A DNA stretch of 64,000 nucleotides from Olsenella porci (GTDB lineage Bacteria > Actinomycetota > Coriobacteriia > Coriobacteriales > Atopobiaceae): the NCBI RefSeq assembly GCF_009695875.1, contig NZ_VUNC01000002.1, forward strand, positions 394,979 to 458,978, given 5' to 3'. Position numbers and translations under genes: made by a program. Shown piece after piece: positions 1 through 9,239 of this stretch (the first letter of the stretch is position 1; every line of letters starts with the position of its first letter). The notes beneath the pieces were generated by a model. It did not search any database and had not been told where the DNA came from. It saw nothing but the letters and a program-made list of their open reading frames with translations.

Positions 1-2448
1 CTTCTTCTCCTCCAGGAAGAACCTGCGCATGACCGGGTCAAGGCCAGCCGTGGTGCCGGCGATAATCGAGGTGGAGCTGGTGGGGGCAATGGCGAGAAGG
101 TACGCGTTGCGCATGCCCTGGCTCGCCACGCGGGCGGCCAGCTCCCGCCACTCCGGCGAGACGTACCCGCGCTTCTCGAAATAGGCGCCCGTCTGCCAGT
201 CCGAGCCCTCGAACCTCTCGTATGCCCCGCGCTCGCGGGCGAGGTCGCACGACGCCTCGATGGCGTGGCGGTTGATGCGCTCGAACACGTCGTCGGCAAA
301 GCGCAGGTGCTCCTCCCCCTCCCACCTGATTCCGCGCTTGGCAAGCATGTGGTGGTACCCCGAGACGCCCAGCCCGATGGAGCGGTAGCGCCGGTTGGTG
401 ACCTTGGCGTAGGGCAGCGCGTAGAAGTTGAGGTCGATCACGTTGTCCAGCGCGCGCACGGCCGTCCTCACGGTGCGGGCGAGACGCGCGTCGTCCTCCA
501 CGGGCAGGTGTCCCAGCGAGAGGCTGGCGAGGTTGCACACCACGAAGTCGCCCGGCCTCGTGGTGGTGACCACCACCGTGTCCCCGTCCCTGGTCACGAC
601 CTCCTGCGAGACGCTCGTGACCTCACTGGTGTTCTGGGCGATCTCGGTGCAGAGGTTTGAGCAGTAGATCACCCCGGCGTGGGGGTTGGGGTTGGCGCGG
701 TTGACGGTGTCCCGCATGAACGCGAAGGGCGTGCCCGTCTCCACCGCGCTGCGCAGCACCAGGCGCACAACGTCCTTTACGGTGACGGTGCGCTTGGGGA
801 TGCGGGGGTCGGCGACGCACTCGCGGTAGCGCCTCTCCCACTCGTCGCCAAAGTAGTCCTCCAGCGAGTAGCCCCTCACCGTGAGGATGTCGTGCGGGCA
901 CATGAGGTGCCACGGCTGGTTTAGGTCCTCCTCTGCCATGCGCCAGAAGAGGTCCGGGTAGCACACCGCCGGGAAGACGTCGTGCGCCTTCATGCGGTCG
1001 TCCCCGTTGTTGGTGCGGAGCTGCAGAAACTCGGGCAGGTCGCGATGCCAGGCGTCGAGGTAGACGGCAACTGCACCCGCGCGGACCCCCAGCTGGTCCA
1101 CGGCGACGGCGGTGTCGTTTATCACGCGGATCCAGCGGACCACGCCGCCCGCTGCCCCCTCAAAGCCGCGGATGCTCCCTCCCTTGGCGCGAACCTTGCC
1201 CAGGTACATGCCCATGCCGCCGCCAAACTTGGACACCATCGCAAAGTTGTCGACGCTGCGATAGATGCCCTCGAGGCTGTCGGGCACGGTGTCGATGAAG
1301 CAGCTGGAGAGCTGGTGGTGCGGCTTGCGCGCGTTGGAGAGCGTGGGGGTGGCCATGGTGACCTCGAGCCTGCTGAGCATGTCATAGAAGCTCCGCACCC
1401 AGCCCATGCGCGACTCGCGCCTCTCCCTCAGGGCAAGGTGCAGCGCGATGCCCATGAACATCTCCTGCGGGGACTCCAGGGGGATGTGGTCGTGGCTGCA
1501 CACCACGTAGCGCTTGAGGAGAAGGTCGAGCCCCGGGTAGTCCAGGAGGTCGTCGCGGCGGGGGTCAATCCATGCGGCTGCCTGGTCGATCTCTTGCCGC
1601 GTGTAGCCCTCGAGAATGTAGGCACCGTACAGGCCCTGGTCGGTGAGGTAGCGCAGCTTGTCGTAGAAGCCACCGATGCCGCGGGCACGCTCCTGGCGCG
1701 AGAGCCTGAGCCCCGCCACGAGCGAGAGGAGGCGACCAGCCACGCGCTCCCAGTCCGGCGCCTCGGGCGTGGTCAGCTCGACGGCGGCGCGCACCAGGGC
1801 GTCCGCCCGCTCATCCGCCGGCATCGAGGGCTTCGCGAACCCCTGGAACTTTGCGGCGAGCGCGGCAAGCGGATAGGTCTCCTGTGAGAAGTCGCGCGTG
1901 ATGCGCAGCAGCTCCTCGTCCAGGCGGCGGGCGGCCTCCGGGCCCTCCGTTGCCGCGGTGGCGCGCTCGGGCGAGAGGGGCGTGGCGTGCGCGGTGGCAC
2001 CGTCTCCGCCGGAGGAGAGGGGACTCTCGGCCGTGTGCCCAGAGATCGATGCCGCGGGCGACGGGGTCGCGGGCGCCTCCCCCAGGGACGCGCGCGCTTC
2101 ACCCGTGGGGATGTGGCTCTCCCCCAGGGGCGCCCCGGTAACCAGGGCGCAGATGGAGCGGCGGGCCAGGCGCAGCTCGGCGCGACGGTGGCGATACAGG
2201 ATGTAGGCCTTTGCCGCGTCAAAGTGGCCCGCCTGCATGAGCGTGCGCTCAACCAGGTCCTGGATCTGCTCGACCTCGGTTGCCCCGACCTGGCGGCGGG
2301 CGTCCTCCACCTGGGCGAGAAGCGCCCGAAGGGCTGCATCATCCTGACCCGCGGGGTCGCCGACCTCATCGAGCGCCCGACCCATGGCTCGGACGATCTT
2401 GTTGCCGTCGTAGTCCTCGGCGTGGCCGTCTCGCTTGATTACCTGCAT
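1..2448 (-). CDS. Ribonucleoside-diphosphate reductase, class I large (alpha) subunit, 3' end off the window
   Basis: Reduces ribonucleoside diphosphates to deoxyribonucleotides in the cytoplasm with a small radical-generating subunit, which is not seen here and is probably beyond base 1. The reading frame is open for 816 codons to base 1, so the C-terminal part is missing. Residues 1-90 form an ATP-cone (starting MQVIKRDG), followed by an Ala/Pro/Ser-rich linker of about 70 residues, then the catalytic barrel with an SSCF cysteine near residue 381 and the NLCTE motif near 598. The long low-complexity linker between cone and barrel is unusual. ATG at 2448 is the first start after an in-frame TAA upstream. 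The gene lies behind two NrdR-like boxes. NrdA and NrdE types cannot be separated with certainty, so no symbol is given. Confidence 0.93.
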   Translation of the reverse strand, partial: MQVIKRDGHAEDYDGNKIVRAMGRALDEVGDPAGQDDAALRALLAQVEDARRQVGATEVEQIQDLVERTLMQAGHFDAAKAYILYRHRRAELRLARRSICALVTGAPLGESHIPTGEARASLGEAPATPSPAASISGHTAESPLSSGGDGATAHATPLSPERATAATEGPEAARRLDEELLRITRDFSQETYPLAALAAKFQGFAKPSMPADERADALVRAAVELTTPEAPDWERVAGRLLSLVAGLRLSRQERARGIGGFYDKLRYLTDQGLYGAYILEGYTRQEIDQAAAWIDPRRDDLLDYPGLDLLLKRYVVCSHDHIPLESPQEMFMGIALHLALRERRESRMGWVRSFYDMLSRLEVTMATPTLSNARKPHHQLSSCFIDTVPDSLEGIYRSVDNFAMVSKFGGGMGMYLGKVRAKGGSIRGFEGAAGGVVRWIRVINDTAVAVDQLGVRAGAVAVYLDAWHRDLPEFLQLRTNNGDDRMKAHDVFPAVCYPDLFWRMAEEDLNQPWHLMCPHDILTVRGYSLEDYFGDEWERRYRECVADPRIPKRTVTVKDVVRLVLRSAVETGTPFAFMRDTVNRANPNPHAGVIYCSNLCTEIAQNTSEVTSVSQEVVTRDGDTVVVTTTRPGDFVVCNLASLSLGHLPVEDDARLARTVRTAVRALDNVIDLNFYALPYAKVTNRRYRSIGLGVSGYHHMLAKRGIRWEGEEHLRFADDVFERINRHAIEASCDLARERGAYERFEGSDWQTGAYFEKRGYVSPEWRELAARVASQGMRNAYLLAIAPTSSTSIIAGTTAGLDPVMRRFFLEEKK

Positions 2449-2557
2449 GTGGTCCCCGTTCTGGTAGGTGACGCCGCTAGTGCGCGCGGCGGATGGCTTC
2501 GTGGTGCGGACCGTAGGTCCTGCTTGGGTTGATATGCTATCAGATTAGTAGCATTGG

Positions 2558-2604
2558 TGTCCACTTGTTGTGTCTACTGAAGAGCCACATACAGCATATT
2601 GTGT
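2558..2604 (-). promoter_or_regulatory. Paired NrdR-like boxes upstream of the reductase gene
   Basis: The 16-bp site at 2589-2604 matches the palindromic NrdR consensus (acaCwATATATwGtgt) at 13 of 16 positions. A weaker site at 2558-2573 ends in the same TTGTGT half. They start 31 bp apart, the three-helical-turn spacing typical of NrdR box pairs. They lie 110-156 bp before the start codon, in a locally AT-rich stretch. Regulation by NrdR is inferred; the regulator is not in the window. Confidence 0.6.
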
Positions 2605-2669
2605 ATTTTGGGGAGAGGAGCGTGCCGTTCCTGTCGCACGTCTGACGGAACGCAGTCACAACATGTGGA

Positions 2670-2697
2670 GCCCGCCGGGTCAGCGTCCCCGACGGGC
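2670..2697. terminator. Hairpin between the reductase and tRNA-binding protein genes
   Basis: Ten-base arms GCCCGCCGGG and CCCGACGGGC pair with one mismatch around an 8-nt loop. On the plus strand it is followed by CCCTTCTTC, but no real T-run follows on the minus strand, where the flanking genes lie. It may end metY/tRNA-binding transcription weakly. Confidence 0.25.
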
Positions 2698-2769
2698 CCC
2701 TTCTTCGTTCACATGGAAGAACGGGTCGGGAGGCCGGCACCTGCGTCGCAGCCACCCGACCCCACGCCA

Positions 2770-3237
2770 CTAGTACAGCTTGGCGCCCGCGGGAATGGCG
2801 TCGTCCAGCATCACCAGGTGCAGGCGCTCCTCACCGGCGACCTCGTACACCGCCGAGAGCAGCATGCCGCACGAGTCGATGCCCATCATCTTGCGCGGCG
2901 GGATGTTCACGATCGCCAGCACGGTCTTGCCCACCAGCTCCTCGGGCTCGTAGTACATGTGGATGCCCGAGAGGATGGTCCGGTTGGTGCCCGAGCCGTC
3001 GTCCAGCGTGAACTGCAGCAGCTTCTTGCTCTTCTTGACCGCGGAGCACTCCAGGATCTTGCACACGCGCATGTCCGACTTCGAGAACGTGTCGAAGTCG
3101 ATCTGATCGGCAACGGGCTCGATCGTGGGGGCGCTGGGGTCCACCTGGGGGGCCTCCTCCGACACTCCCCCGGCCGCAGCCGCCTCGGGAGCCGCCTCGG
3201 TGTCCGCCGCCTGCGCTGCCATCTGTTCGTCTGCCAT
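2770..3237 (-). CDS. tRNA-binding domain protein (MetG C-terminal / CsaA-like)
   Basis: A 155-residue protein with an acidic Ala/Glu-rich N-terminus (1-40) and an OB-fold tRNA-binding domain (about 48-152). The domain shows the family motif NIPPRKMMGIDSCGML at 111-126. It resembles the C-terminal dimerisation/tRNA-binding appendix of methionyl-tRNA synthetase, here as a free-standing gene, so it may act in trans on tRNA or on the synthetase. ATG at 3237 has AGAGAGGA about 11 nt upstream. An in-frame GTG three codons earlier is possible but sits too close to that site. It lies 204 bp downstream of the sulfhydrylase gene on the same strand and may be cotranscribed. The exact partner is not shown by the sequence. 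Confidence 0.85.
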   Translation of the reverse strand: MADEQMAAQAADTEAAPEAAAAGGVSEEAPQVDPSAPTIEPVADQIDFDTFSKSDMRVCKILECSAVKKSKKLLQFTLDDGSGTNRTILSGIHMYYEPEELVGKTVLAIVNIPPRKMMGIDSCGMLLSAVYEVAGEERLHLVMLDDAIPAGAKLY

Positions 3238-3441
3238 GGGAGACACGCATCCTCTCTGGTATGGGTCGTTTCCTCGGGGCAATTCTACCGTTGCGGCGTG
3301 ATGCCATGGACGAGAGGGACGCCGAGCCCCGCGCTGGCGCCACTCCTGCGGCGTGTGCGCCCCACCCAATGGGAAGGCGTCACGAGCCGGACGGGCGCCC
3401 CTCTCCCCCACGCCGGCGCAAGCCGCACGCGACCCAAGGGG

Positions 3442-4731
3442 CTACAGCGTCGCCAGCGCCTGGTCGAGGTCGGCGATGATGTCGTCCGCGTCCTCCAGGC
3501 CGCAGGACAGGCGGACCATCGAGGGGCTGATGCCCGCCGCAACGAGCTCGTCGTCGGTCATCTGGCGGTGCGTGGAGCTTGCGGGATGCAGGCAGCAGGT
3601 GTGCGAGTCTGCCACGTGCGTCTCGATGTTGCAGATCCTGAGCGCCGACATGAACCTCTCTGCCGCGGCACGTCCGCCCGCCACGTCAAAGCTCACCACG
3701 CCGCAGCTCCCGTTGGGCAGGTACTTCTCCGCCAGCTCGTGGTAGGGGTCCCCGGGGAGGCCGGGGTACCGCACGCCCGCGACCTTGGGGTGCCCGCTCA
3801 GGAACTCCGCCGCCGCCTGGCCGTTGGAGCAGTGGCGCGGCATGCGCACGTGCAGGCTCTCGAGCCCCATGTTGAGGTAGAACGCGTTCTGCGGGCTCTG
3901 GATGGAGCCAAAGTCGCGCATGAGCTGGCTCGTGGCCTTGGTGATGAACGCGCCGGCGTTGCCAAACTTCTGTGCGTACACGATGCCGTGGTACGACTCA
4001 TCGGGCGTCGTGAGGCCGGGGAACTTATCCGCGTGCGCCATCCAGTCGAAGTTGCCCGAGTCCACGATCGCGCCGCCCACGTGCACCGCGTGGCCGTCCA
4101 TGTACTTGGTGGTGGAGTGGGTGACGATGTCTGCGCCCCACTCGATGGGACGGCAGTTCACGGGCGTGGGGAACGTGTTGTCCACAATCAGCGGGACGCC
4201 ATGCGCGTGCGCCGCCCGCGCGAAGCGCTCGATGTCGAGGACCGCGAGCGCCGGGTTGGCGATCGTCTCGCCAAAGACCGCCTTGGTGTTGGGGCGAAAT
4301 GCCGCCTCGAGCTCCTCGTCCGAGCACAGCGGCGAAACGAAGGTGGTCTGGACCCCCATCTTGGCCATGGTGTGCGCGAGCAGGTTGAACGTGCCACCGT
4401 AGATGGCAGAGCTTGCGACGATGTGACTGCCCGCCTCGGCAATGTTGAAGCACGCGAAGAAGTTGGCAGCCTGTCCCGAGCTGGTGAGCATGCCCGCAGT
4501 GCCGCCCTCGAGCTGCGCGATCTTTGCCGCGACGGCGTCGTTGGTGGGATTCTGCAGACGGGTGTAGAAGTAGCCGGTGTCCTCCAGGTCGAAGAGGCGT
4601 CCCATCGCGTTTGAGGTGTCGTACTTGAACGTGGTGGATTGCACGATGGGCACCTGCCGCGGGTCGCCGTTGCCGGGGACGTAGCCGCCCTGCACGCAGG
4701 TGGTGCCGATGCCATTCTCGTCGTGTGCCAT
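3442..4731 (-). CDS. metY: O-acetylhomoserine sulfhydrylase (aminocarboxypropyltransferase)
   Basis: PLP enzyme of 429 residues, normal length for the Cys/Met metabolism family. It makes homocysteine from O-acetylhomoserine and sulfide in the cytoplasm. The PLP-binding lysine is K209 in the HSTTKYMDGH stretch, with D184 in the VDNTF motif and the YFYTRLQNPT loop at 54-63. The start at 4731 has an excellent ribosome binding site (AAGGAGAAGGAG). The MetY-type sulfhydrylase is favoured over cystathionine gamma-synthase by the longer chain and the YGGTFNLLAHT segment. No SAM riboswitch or T-box is recognisable in the leader. Confidence 0.9.
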   Translation of the reverse strand: MAHDENGIGTTCVQGGYVPGNGDPRQVPIVQSTTFKYDTSNAMGRLFDLEDTGYFYTRLQNPTNDAVAAKIAQLEGGTAGMLTSSGQAANFFACFNIAEAGSHIVASSAIYGGTFNLLAHTMAKMGVQTTFVSPLCSDEELEAAFRPNTKAVFGETIANPALAVLDIERFARAAHAHGVPLIVDNTFPTPVNCRPIEWGADIVTHSTTKYMDGHAVHVGGAIVDSGNFDWMAHADKFPGLTTPDESYHGIVYAQKFGNAGAFITKATSQLMRDFGSIQSPQNAFYLNMGLESLHVRMPRHCSNGQAAAEFLSGHPKVAGVRYPGLPGDPYHELAEKYLPNGSCGVVSFDVAGGRAAAERFMSALRICNIETHVADSHTCCLHPASSTHRQMTDDELVAAGISPSMVRLSCGLEDADDIIADLDQALATL

Positions 4732-4875
4732 GGAGACTCCTTCTCCTTTGATCGGGGCTGACTCACCAACGGTAGCACCTAGCTATCGGTTTCGTCGGTA
4801 TCTGGGAAGGGAATGGCCCGCAATCGGGCGCCGGGGGTGCACCGGGGAGTTCCGTAGGCATCCCGACGGCAGGGG

Positions 4876-5050
4876 TGCTGAGGAAATGCGAGTTGTGGCA
4901 ATCGGGGCGTTCTAATGCACGCTAAGTGACGGGCTTGGGCGGGGTTGTGGAACCGGAACGGGGCCCTGGGACGGACCCTGGGCCGCCAATGCTCCGCTTT
5001 CCTCGGCGGAATCGGCCTTCAGATTGCCACAACTCGAGATTTCTCAGCAG
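4876..5050. repeat. Family A inverted-repeat element, locus 1
   Basis: A forward half-site (4876-4903, starting TGCTGAGGAAATGCGAG) faces a reverse half-site (5022-5050, ending TTTCTCAGCA). A degenerate reverse half is at 4983-5009. The outer halves pair over most of 28 nt. The surrounding gap 4732-5323 has no convincing gene; besides this element it holds the hairpin after hypA. Confidence 0.85.
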
Positions 5051-5285
5051 GGGTGGCCCTTCCCCATCCCTCAACCCCACGTCTCCCCCGTCGATAGCAA
5101 ATCAAACCTGCAACCATAGCGGCGATACGACCGCGGGGTGCTCGCGCGGAGCCTTCGCCGCCATGATTCGGGTCTTGACGCGCCGCCGCCCGCGAAAGGG
5201 GATTCCTAAGAGGGGCAGGACGGCGCCATCGGAGTCATTTCGCCCCCACTCGCATGATCGTCCGAAGTCTCCCGCACGCGCCAGC

Positions 5286-5322
5286 GGAGAGGGGCGCGAC
5301 CCGGAAGTCAGCGCCCCTCTCC
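5286..5322 (-). terminator. Hairpin directly after hypA
   Basis: A perfect 12-bp stem (5286-5297 GGAGAGGGGCGC with 5311-5322) and a 13-nt loop, starting one base after the hypA stop codon. There is no T-tract on the minus strand, so it may be an imperfect terminator or an mRNA 3' stabiliser. Confidence 0.55.
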
Positions 5323-5323
5323 C

Positions 5324-5668
5324 CTAAACCACGCGGATGTCCCTCACGGTCACGTCCCGCCCGGTCACCAGGTACGTGTTGTATCCTCCACAGTACGGGC
5401 ACGACTTGCCGTACTCGGTGGTGCGGTAGGTCCTCTTGCAGTCGCGGCAGTACGACGTCCCCTGCACCACGACCAGGTTGAGCTCGCACTCCCGCATGTA
5501 GTCCGTGCGCTTGATCGCCCACTCGAAGCAGTCGCGAAAGTAGTCGGGGACTACGGTGCTGACCTCGCCGACCTCCAGGTCGAGCCCCACGACCTTGCTG
5601 ACTCCGTTCTCTCGCGCGGCCTGCTCAACCATGTCAATCACGCGCACGACGATGCCAAGCTCATGCAT
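5324..5668 (-). CDS. hypA: Hydrogenase nickel-insertion accessory protein HypA
   Basis: A 114-residue nickel metallochaperone that delivers Ni to the large subunit of [NiFe] hydrogenase together with HypB. It starts MHEL, providing the invariant Ni-ligand His2. A zinc site is formed by two CxxC pairs, C74/C77 and C90/C93. Its start overlaps the end of the upstream Fe-S flavoprotein gene by 8 nt, so the two are probably translationally coupled. No hydrogenase structural gene and no hypC-F are in the window, so the client is unknown here. Confidence 0.93.
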   Translation of the reverse strand: MHELGIVVRVIDMVEQAARENGVSKVVGLDLEVGEVSTVVPDYFRDCFEWAIKRTDYMRECELNLVVVQGTSYCRDCKRTYRTTEYGKSCPYCGGYNTYLVTGRDVTVRDIRVV

Positions 5669-8549
5669 CTTCCGAGTTCCCCATGTTGGGATGCGTGCGG
5701 TTGAACTCCTTGTGATCGCGCTCGTACTCGCGGCGCTTCTCGCGCATTGCCTTGGCCTCCGGCGAGCCCGCGTTCGCCACGATCTTGAGCGCACGCTTGG
5801 CCTGGTAGGCGACGAGACCGCCCACCTTGTCCTCGGCGGCTCGCATGTTGGTCATCTCGGGGTGGTCGCGGTACAGGTGGATGGCGTCGAACTTGCAGCG
5901 CGTGGTGCAGATGCCGCAGCCAATGCACTTGTTGGGGTCCACCACTGACGCGCCGCAGCTGAGGCAGCGGGAGGTCTCCACGCGCACCTGGTCCTCGGTG
6001 AGGGTGCGGTGCACGTCGCGGAAGCGGTCGCTGCCCTCCGGGTCGCTCCCCTCCTCCTGGCGGCCGGCCGTGTCGTACGAGCCGATGGTCAGGTCGTCCT
6101 TGTCAAACTCCCGGTAGTCGTGCCGGTCGCGACCAATGGTCATCGATGCGTTCTCGTGCACAAAGCGGTGCAGCGACTCCGCCGCGTAGTGGCCGGCGGC
6201 GATGGCATCGATCACAAAGCGCGGGCCCGTGAGCACGTCGCCACCCACAAAGACCTCCGGGTCGTCCGTCTGGTACGTGAGCGCGTCGGCCTTGGGGTAG
6301 GTGCCGTGATGGAACTCGACGGAGCGCCCGTCCAGCAGGCCGCCCCACTCGATCGCCTGGCCAATGGCGAACACGATGCGGTCGCACTCGACCGTGCGGG
6401 TCTCGCCCTCGTCGTACAGGGGAGAGAAGCGCCCGGTCTTGGGGTCGGTGACCTGCGTGCAGCGCTTGAGGACAATGCCGCGCACCCGGCCGTCGGGGGT
6501 GGTGAGGACCTCCTTGGGACCCCAGCCGTTCTCGACCGCGACGCCGTCTGCCAGCGTCTCGGCAACCTCGGCGTTGGTCGCGGGCATCTCGTCGCGACCC
6601 TCGAGCGAGACCATCGTCACCTGCTTGGCACCGCGCCTTGCCGCGTTGCGCGCGCAGTCAACGGCGACGTTTCCGCCGCCCACCACGACCACGCTCCCGC
6701 CAATCGGGGGGTTGCCCCTCTCCATGGAATCCTGCAGGTAGTGGACCGCCACGTCGGTGCCCTCCACATCGTCCCCCGGCACGCCCGGGCGACGTCCGCC
6801 CTGGCAGCCGATGGCAACGTAGAACGCCTGGTAGCCCTGTTCCCTCAGCTGGCCCAGCGTCACATCGCGCCCCACCTCGACGCCGCACCGAATCTGTACG
6901 CCCAGCTCGCGGATCACGTCTATCTCGGCCTGCAGCACGTCCTTCTCGAGCTTGTAGGTGGGGATGCCGTACATCATCATGCCGCCAGGCTGCTCGTGCT
7001 TCTCGAACACCGTGGGGGCGTAGCCCAGAAGCGCCAGGTAGTAGGCGCACGAGAGGCCCGCGGGACCGGCGCCGATGATCGCGATCTTCTCGTCGAACTT
7101 ACCATGAACCGACGGGACGGCCGGCGTGGGAACGTAGTGCGAGCCAGACGCCAGGTCCAGGTCGGCCACGAACTTCTTCACGGCGTCGATGCTCACGGGT
7201 TGGTCCACGGTGCCGCGCGTGCAGGCGTCCTCGCAGCGCTTGTTGCACACGCGTCCGCACACCGCCGGGAACGGGTTCATGGTCTTGATCAGCGCCAGGG
7301 CGCCCCGGTAGTCGCCCTCGCGCGCCTTCTTAAGGTACGCCTGCACCGGCACGTGCGCGGGGCATGCCGCCTTGCAGGGGGCAGAGCCCGTTGGCCAGGT
7401 GTTGTGCATGCGGGCGGTGTCGCGGTAGTTCTCGTCCCACGCGTACTTGCCCCAGCGGATGGCGTCGGGGAGAATCGCGCGCGGGTAGTTGGGTTGCGAC
7501 CCGTCGGCACGGCAGAGCTTCTGCCCCAGCTTGACCGCGCCGGCCGGGCAGGACTCCACGCACAGCCCGCAGGCCACGCACTTCTCCGGCGTGACCTTGG
7601 CCGTGTACGAGCTGCGCGAGAGGTTGGGCGTGTTGAACAGCAGGCTCGTGCGGAGTGCGTTGCAGATCTTCACGTCACAGTTGCAGATGTCGAAGATCTT
7701 GTCCTGACCGTCTATGTTGGTGATCTGGTGCACAAAGCCGTTGTCCTCGGCGCGCTTGATGATGTCGAGCGCCTCCTCCGAGGTGATGTAGTGGGCACGG
7801 TGCGTCTCAACGGTGTAATCGGCCATGTCACCCACCTGGATGCACCAGTCGTCGGGGTCGTCCGCGCAGCCCTCGCCCAGCTTGGTGCGAGAGTAGCGGC
7901 ACGAGCACATGCCAGCCGAGATGTGACCCTCGTACTTCTTGAGCCAGTACGAGATGCGCTCCAGGTCAACGGCCTCGTTCTGGAAGTCGACGGCCTTCTC
8001 CACGGGAATCACGTGCATGCCGATGCCGTCGCCTCCGGGCGGGACCATCTGCGTGATGCCGGCGAGGGGGACAAAGGTCATGCGCTCGAAGAACGACGCC
8101 ACGGCGGGGTTGCGGTCGATTCGGTCCTTGGTGGAGTTGAACAGCTCCGCCGAGCCGGGGACGAAGAACGGCAGGCGCCACCGCTTGGTGCGCGGTCGGT
8201 CCTTGAGCTCGCCGTCGTGGTCGTAGTTGTCGCCGTAGTCGTACTCCAGGATGCCAATCACGCTCATCTGGTCAAGGAGCTCCTGCAGGTGGGCGGGCTC
8301 GATCTGCGGCGCGAGGGAGATCATCTGCTCAAGGGTGTAGAACTTGCGCAGCTTCATGCGGTTGGCGAGGTCCACCATCTCGTCGGTGAGGACCTCCTTG
8401 AGGCCCCAGTACTCCGGGTCGTCCGTCCTGATGCCGCGGATCTTGTGCGGTACCGCGTCGGTGATCTTGCGCGCGAGCTTTGCCACGGCGGCGTTGCGCT
8501 CGGCCTCGTTCTGGTAGATGGAGCGAGGCTCCCCAAACTGCTCTGACAT
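5661..8549 (-). CDS. Multi-cluster Fe-S flavoprotein (GltD-like FAD/NAD(P) oxidoreductase)
   Basis: A 962-residue cytoplasmic redox enzyme. In order: an N-terminal winged-helix-like region (about 1-110); a Cys-rich segment (MCSCRYSR...WCIQ, about 215-240); a ferredoxin-type cluster (CVACGLCVESC, about 320); a GltD-type Fe-S entry domain (CKAACPAHV to CEDAC, about 390-445); an FAD site (IIGAGPAGLSCAY, about 492); an NAD(P) site (VVVGGGNVAVDCA, about 620); and C-terminal 4Fe-4S motifs (CLSCG and CIGCGICTTRC). It probably moves electrons between NAD(P)H and ferredoxin or a partner enzyme. It sits between hypB (3-bp gap) and hypA (8-nt overlap), which suggests a hydrogenase-linked role, but that is inference. 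The fusion is longer than ordinary GltD (about 470 residues). Confidence 0.88.
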   Translation of the reverse strand: MSEQFGEPRSIYQNEAERNAAVAKLARKITDAVPHKIRGIRTDDPEYWGLKEVLTDEMVDLANRMKLRKFYTLEQMISLAPQIEPAHLQELLDQMSVIGILEYDYGDNYDHDGELKDRPRTKRWRLPFFVPGSAELFNSTKDRIDRNPAVASFFERMTFVPLAGITQMVPPGGDGIGMHVIPVEKAVDFQNEAVDLERISYWLKKYEGHISAGMCSCRYSRTKLGEGCADDPDDWCIQVGDMADYTVETHRAHYITSEEALDIIKRAEDNGFVHQITNIDGQDKIFDICNCDVKICNALRTSLLFNTPNLSRSSYTAKVTPEKCVACGLCVESCPAGAVKLGQKLCRADGSQPNYPRAILPDAIRWGKYAWDENYRDTARMHNTWPTGSAPCKAACPAHVPVQAYLKKAREGDYRGALALIKTMNPFPAVCGRVCNKRCEDACTRGTVDQPVSIDAVKKFVADLDLASGSHYVPTPAVPSVHGKFDEKIAIIGAGPAGLSCAYYLALLGYAPTVFEKHEQPGGMMMYGIPTYKLEKDVLQAEIDVIRELGVQIRCGVEVGRDVTLGQLREQGYQAFYVAIGCQGGRRPGVPGDDVEGTDVAVHYLQDSMERGNPPIGGSVVVVGGGNVAVDCARNAARRGAKQVTMVSLEGRDEMPATNAEVAETLADGVAVENGWGPKEVLTTPDGRVRGIVLKRCTQVTDPKTGRFSPLYDEGETRTVECDRIVFAIGQAIEWGGLLDGRSVEFHHGTYPKADALTYQTDDPEVFVGGDVLTGPRFVIDAIAAGHYAAESLHRFVHENASMTIGRDRHDYREFDKDDLTIGSYDTAGRQEEGSDPEGSDRFRDVHRTLTEDQVRVETSRCLSCGASVVDPNKCIGCGICTTRCKFDAIHLYRDHPEMTNMRAAEDKVGGLVAYQAKRALKIVANAGSPEAKAMREKRREYERDHKEFNRTHPNMGNSEDA

Positions 8550-8552
8550 GCT

Positions 8553-9224
8553 CTATCCCCTCCAAGCCTCGACGCGGCGGCGCACCCAGTTGGCAAGCAC
8601 GTCGATGCCCTCGCCCGTCTTTGCGGAGACCTTCACCACGTCGCAGGAGGCGTTGCGCCGGCGCAGGTACGTCTCGAACTTGTCTTCGTCAAAGTCGAAG
8701 TACGGCAGGACGTCGATCTTGTTGAGGATCACCACGTCCGCCTTCTCAAACATGAGCGGATACTTCAGCGGCTTGTCGTCGCCCTCGGGGACCGAGAGGA
8801 TCACCGCATTTGCGCTGGCGCCGGTGTCAAACTCCGCCGGGCACACCAGGTTGCCCACGTTCTCCAAGAACAGCAGGTCGAGGCCCTGGGTCTCGAGCGA
8901 CTCCAGCCCCGTCCTCGTCATCCCCGCGTCCAGGTGGCACATGCCTCCCGTGTGCAGCTGAATGGCCCGAGCCCCCGTGGAGCGGATTATCTCGTCGGTG
9001 TCCACGGCGCCATCGATGTCGGCCTCCATCACGCCGATCCGGTACTCTCCCTTAAGCGCGTTGATCAGCCCGGTCAGGGTCGTAGTCTTGCCCGACCCGG
9101 GCGAGCTCATCACGTTGAGGAGGAACTGTCCGCGGGCGCGCATCTCTGCCCTGACCCTGTCCGCCTCTGCGTCGTTGTCGGCGAAGACGCTCTCCTTGAG
9201 CTCGATCACCCTTACCTGGTCCAT
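8553..9224 (-). CDS. hypB: Hydrogenase nickel-insertion GTPase HypB
   Basis: A SIMIBI-class GTPase that powers nickel transfer to [NiFe] enzymes with HypA. It has a Walker A SSPGSGKTT near residue 42, the metal-site region GGMCHLDAG, NLVCPAEFD and the guanine-specificity NKID. It lacks the N-terminal CxxCGC high-affinity nickel motif found in some HypBs. ATG 9224 is chosen because the conserved family start (MDQVRVIEL) falls there. A GTG at 9239 is in frame and immediately follows the TAG of an upstream short reading frame, so a coupled start five codons earlier is equally possible. Confidence 0.92.
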   Translation of the reverse strand: MDQVRVIELKESVFADNDAEADRVRAEMRARGQFLLNVMSSPGSGKTTTLTGLINALKGEYRIGVMEADIDGAVDTDEIIRSTGARAIQLHTGGMCHLDAGMTRTGLESLETQGLDLLFLENVGNLVCPAEFDTGASANAVILSVPEGDDKPLKYPLMFEKADVVILNKIDVLPYFDFDEDKFETYLRRRNASCDVVKVSAKTGEGIDVLANWVRRRVEAWRG

Positions 9225-9239
9225 GCCCGTCTCACCCAC

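Noticed and set aside
2599..4614. Long plus-strand open frame (about 670 codons) opposite metY and the tRNA-binding gene
   Set aside because: Shadow frame of high-GC genes: no ribosome binding site, no recognisable domain, composition typical of antisense translation. The same applies to 6009-8546 and other long antisense frames.
4732..4800. SAM-type riboswitch or T-box before metY
   Set aside because: The short leader shows none of the conserved riboswitch cores or a T-box sequence.
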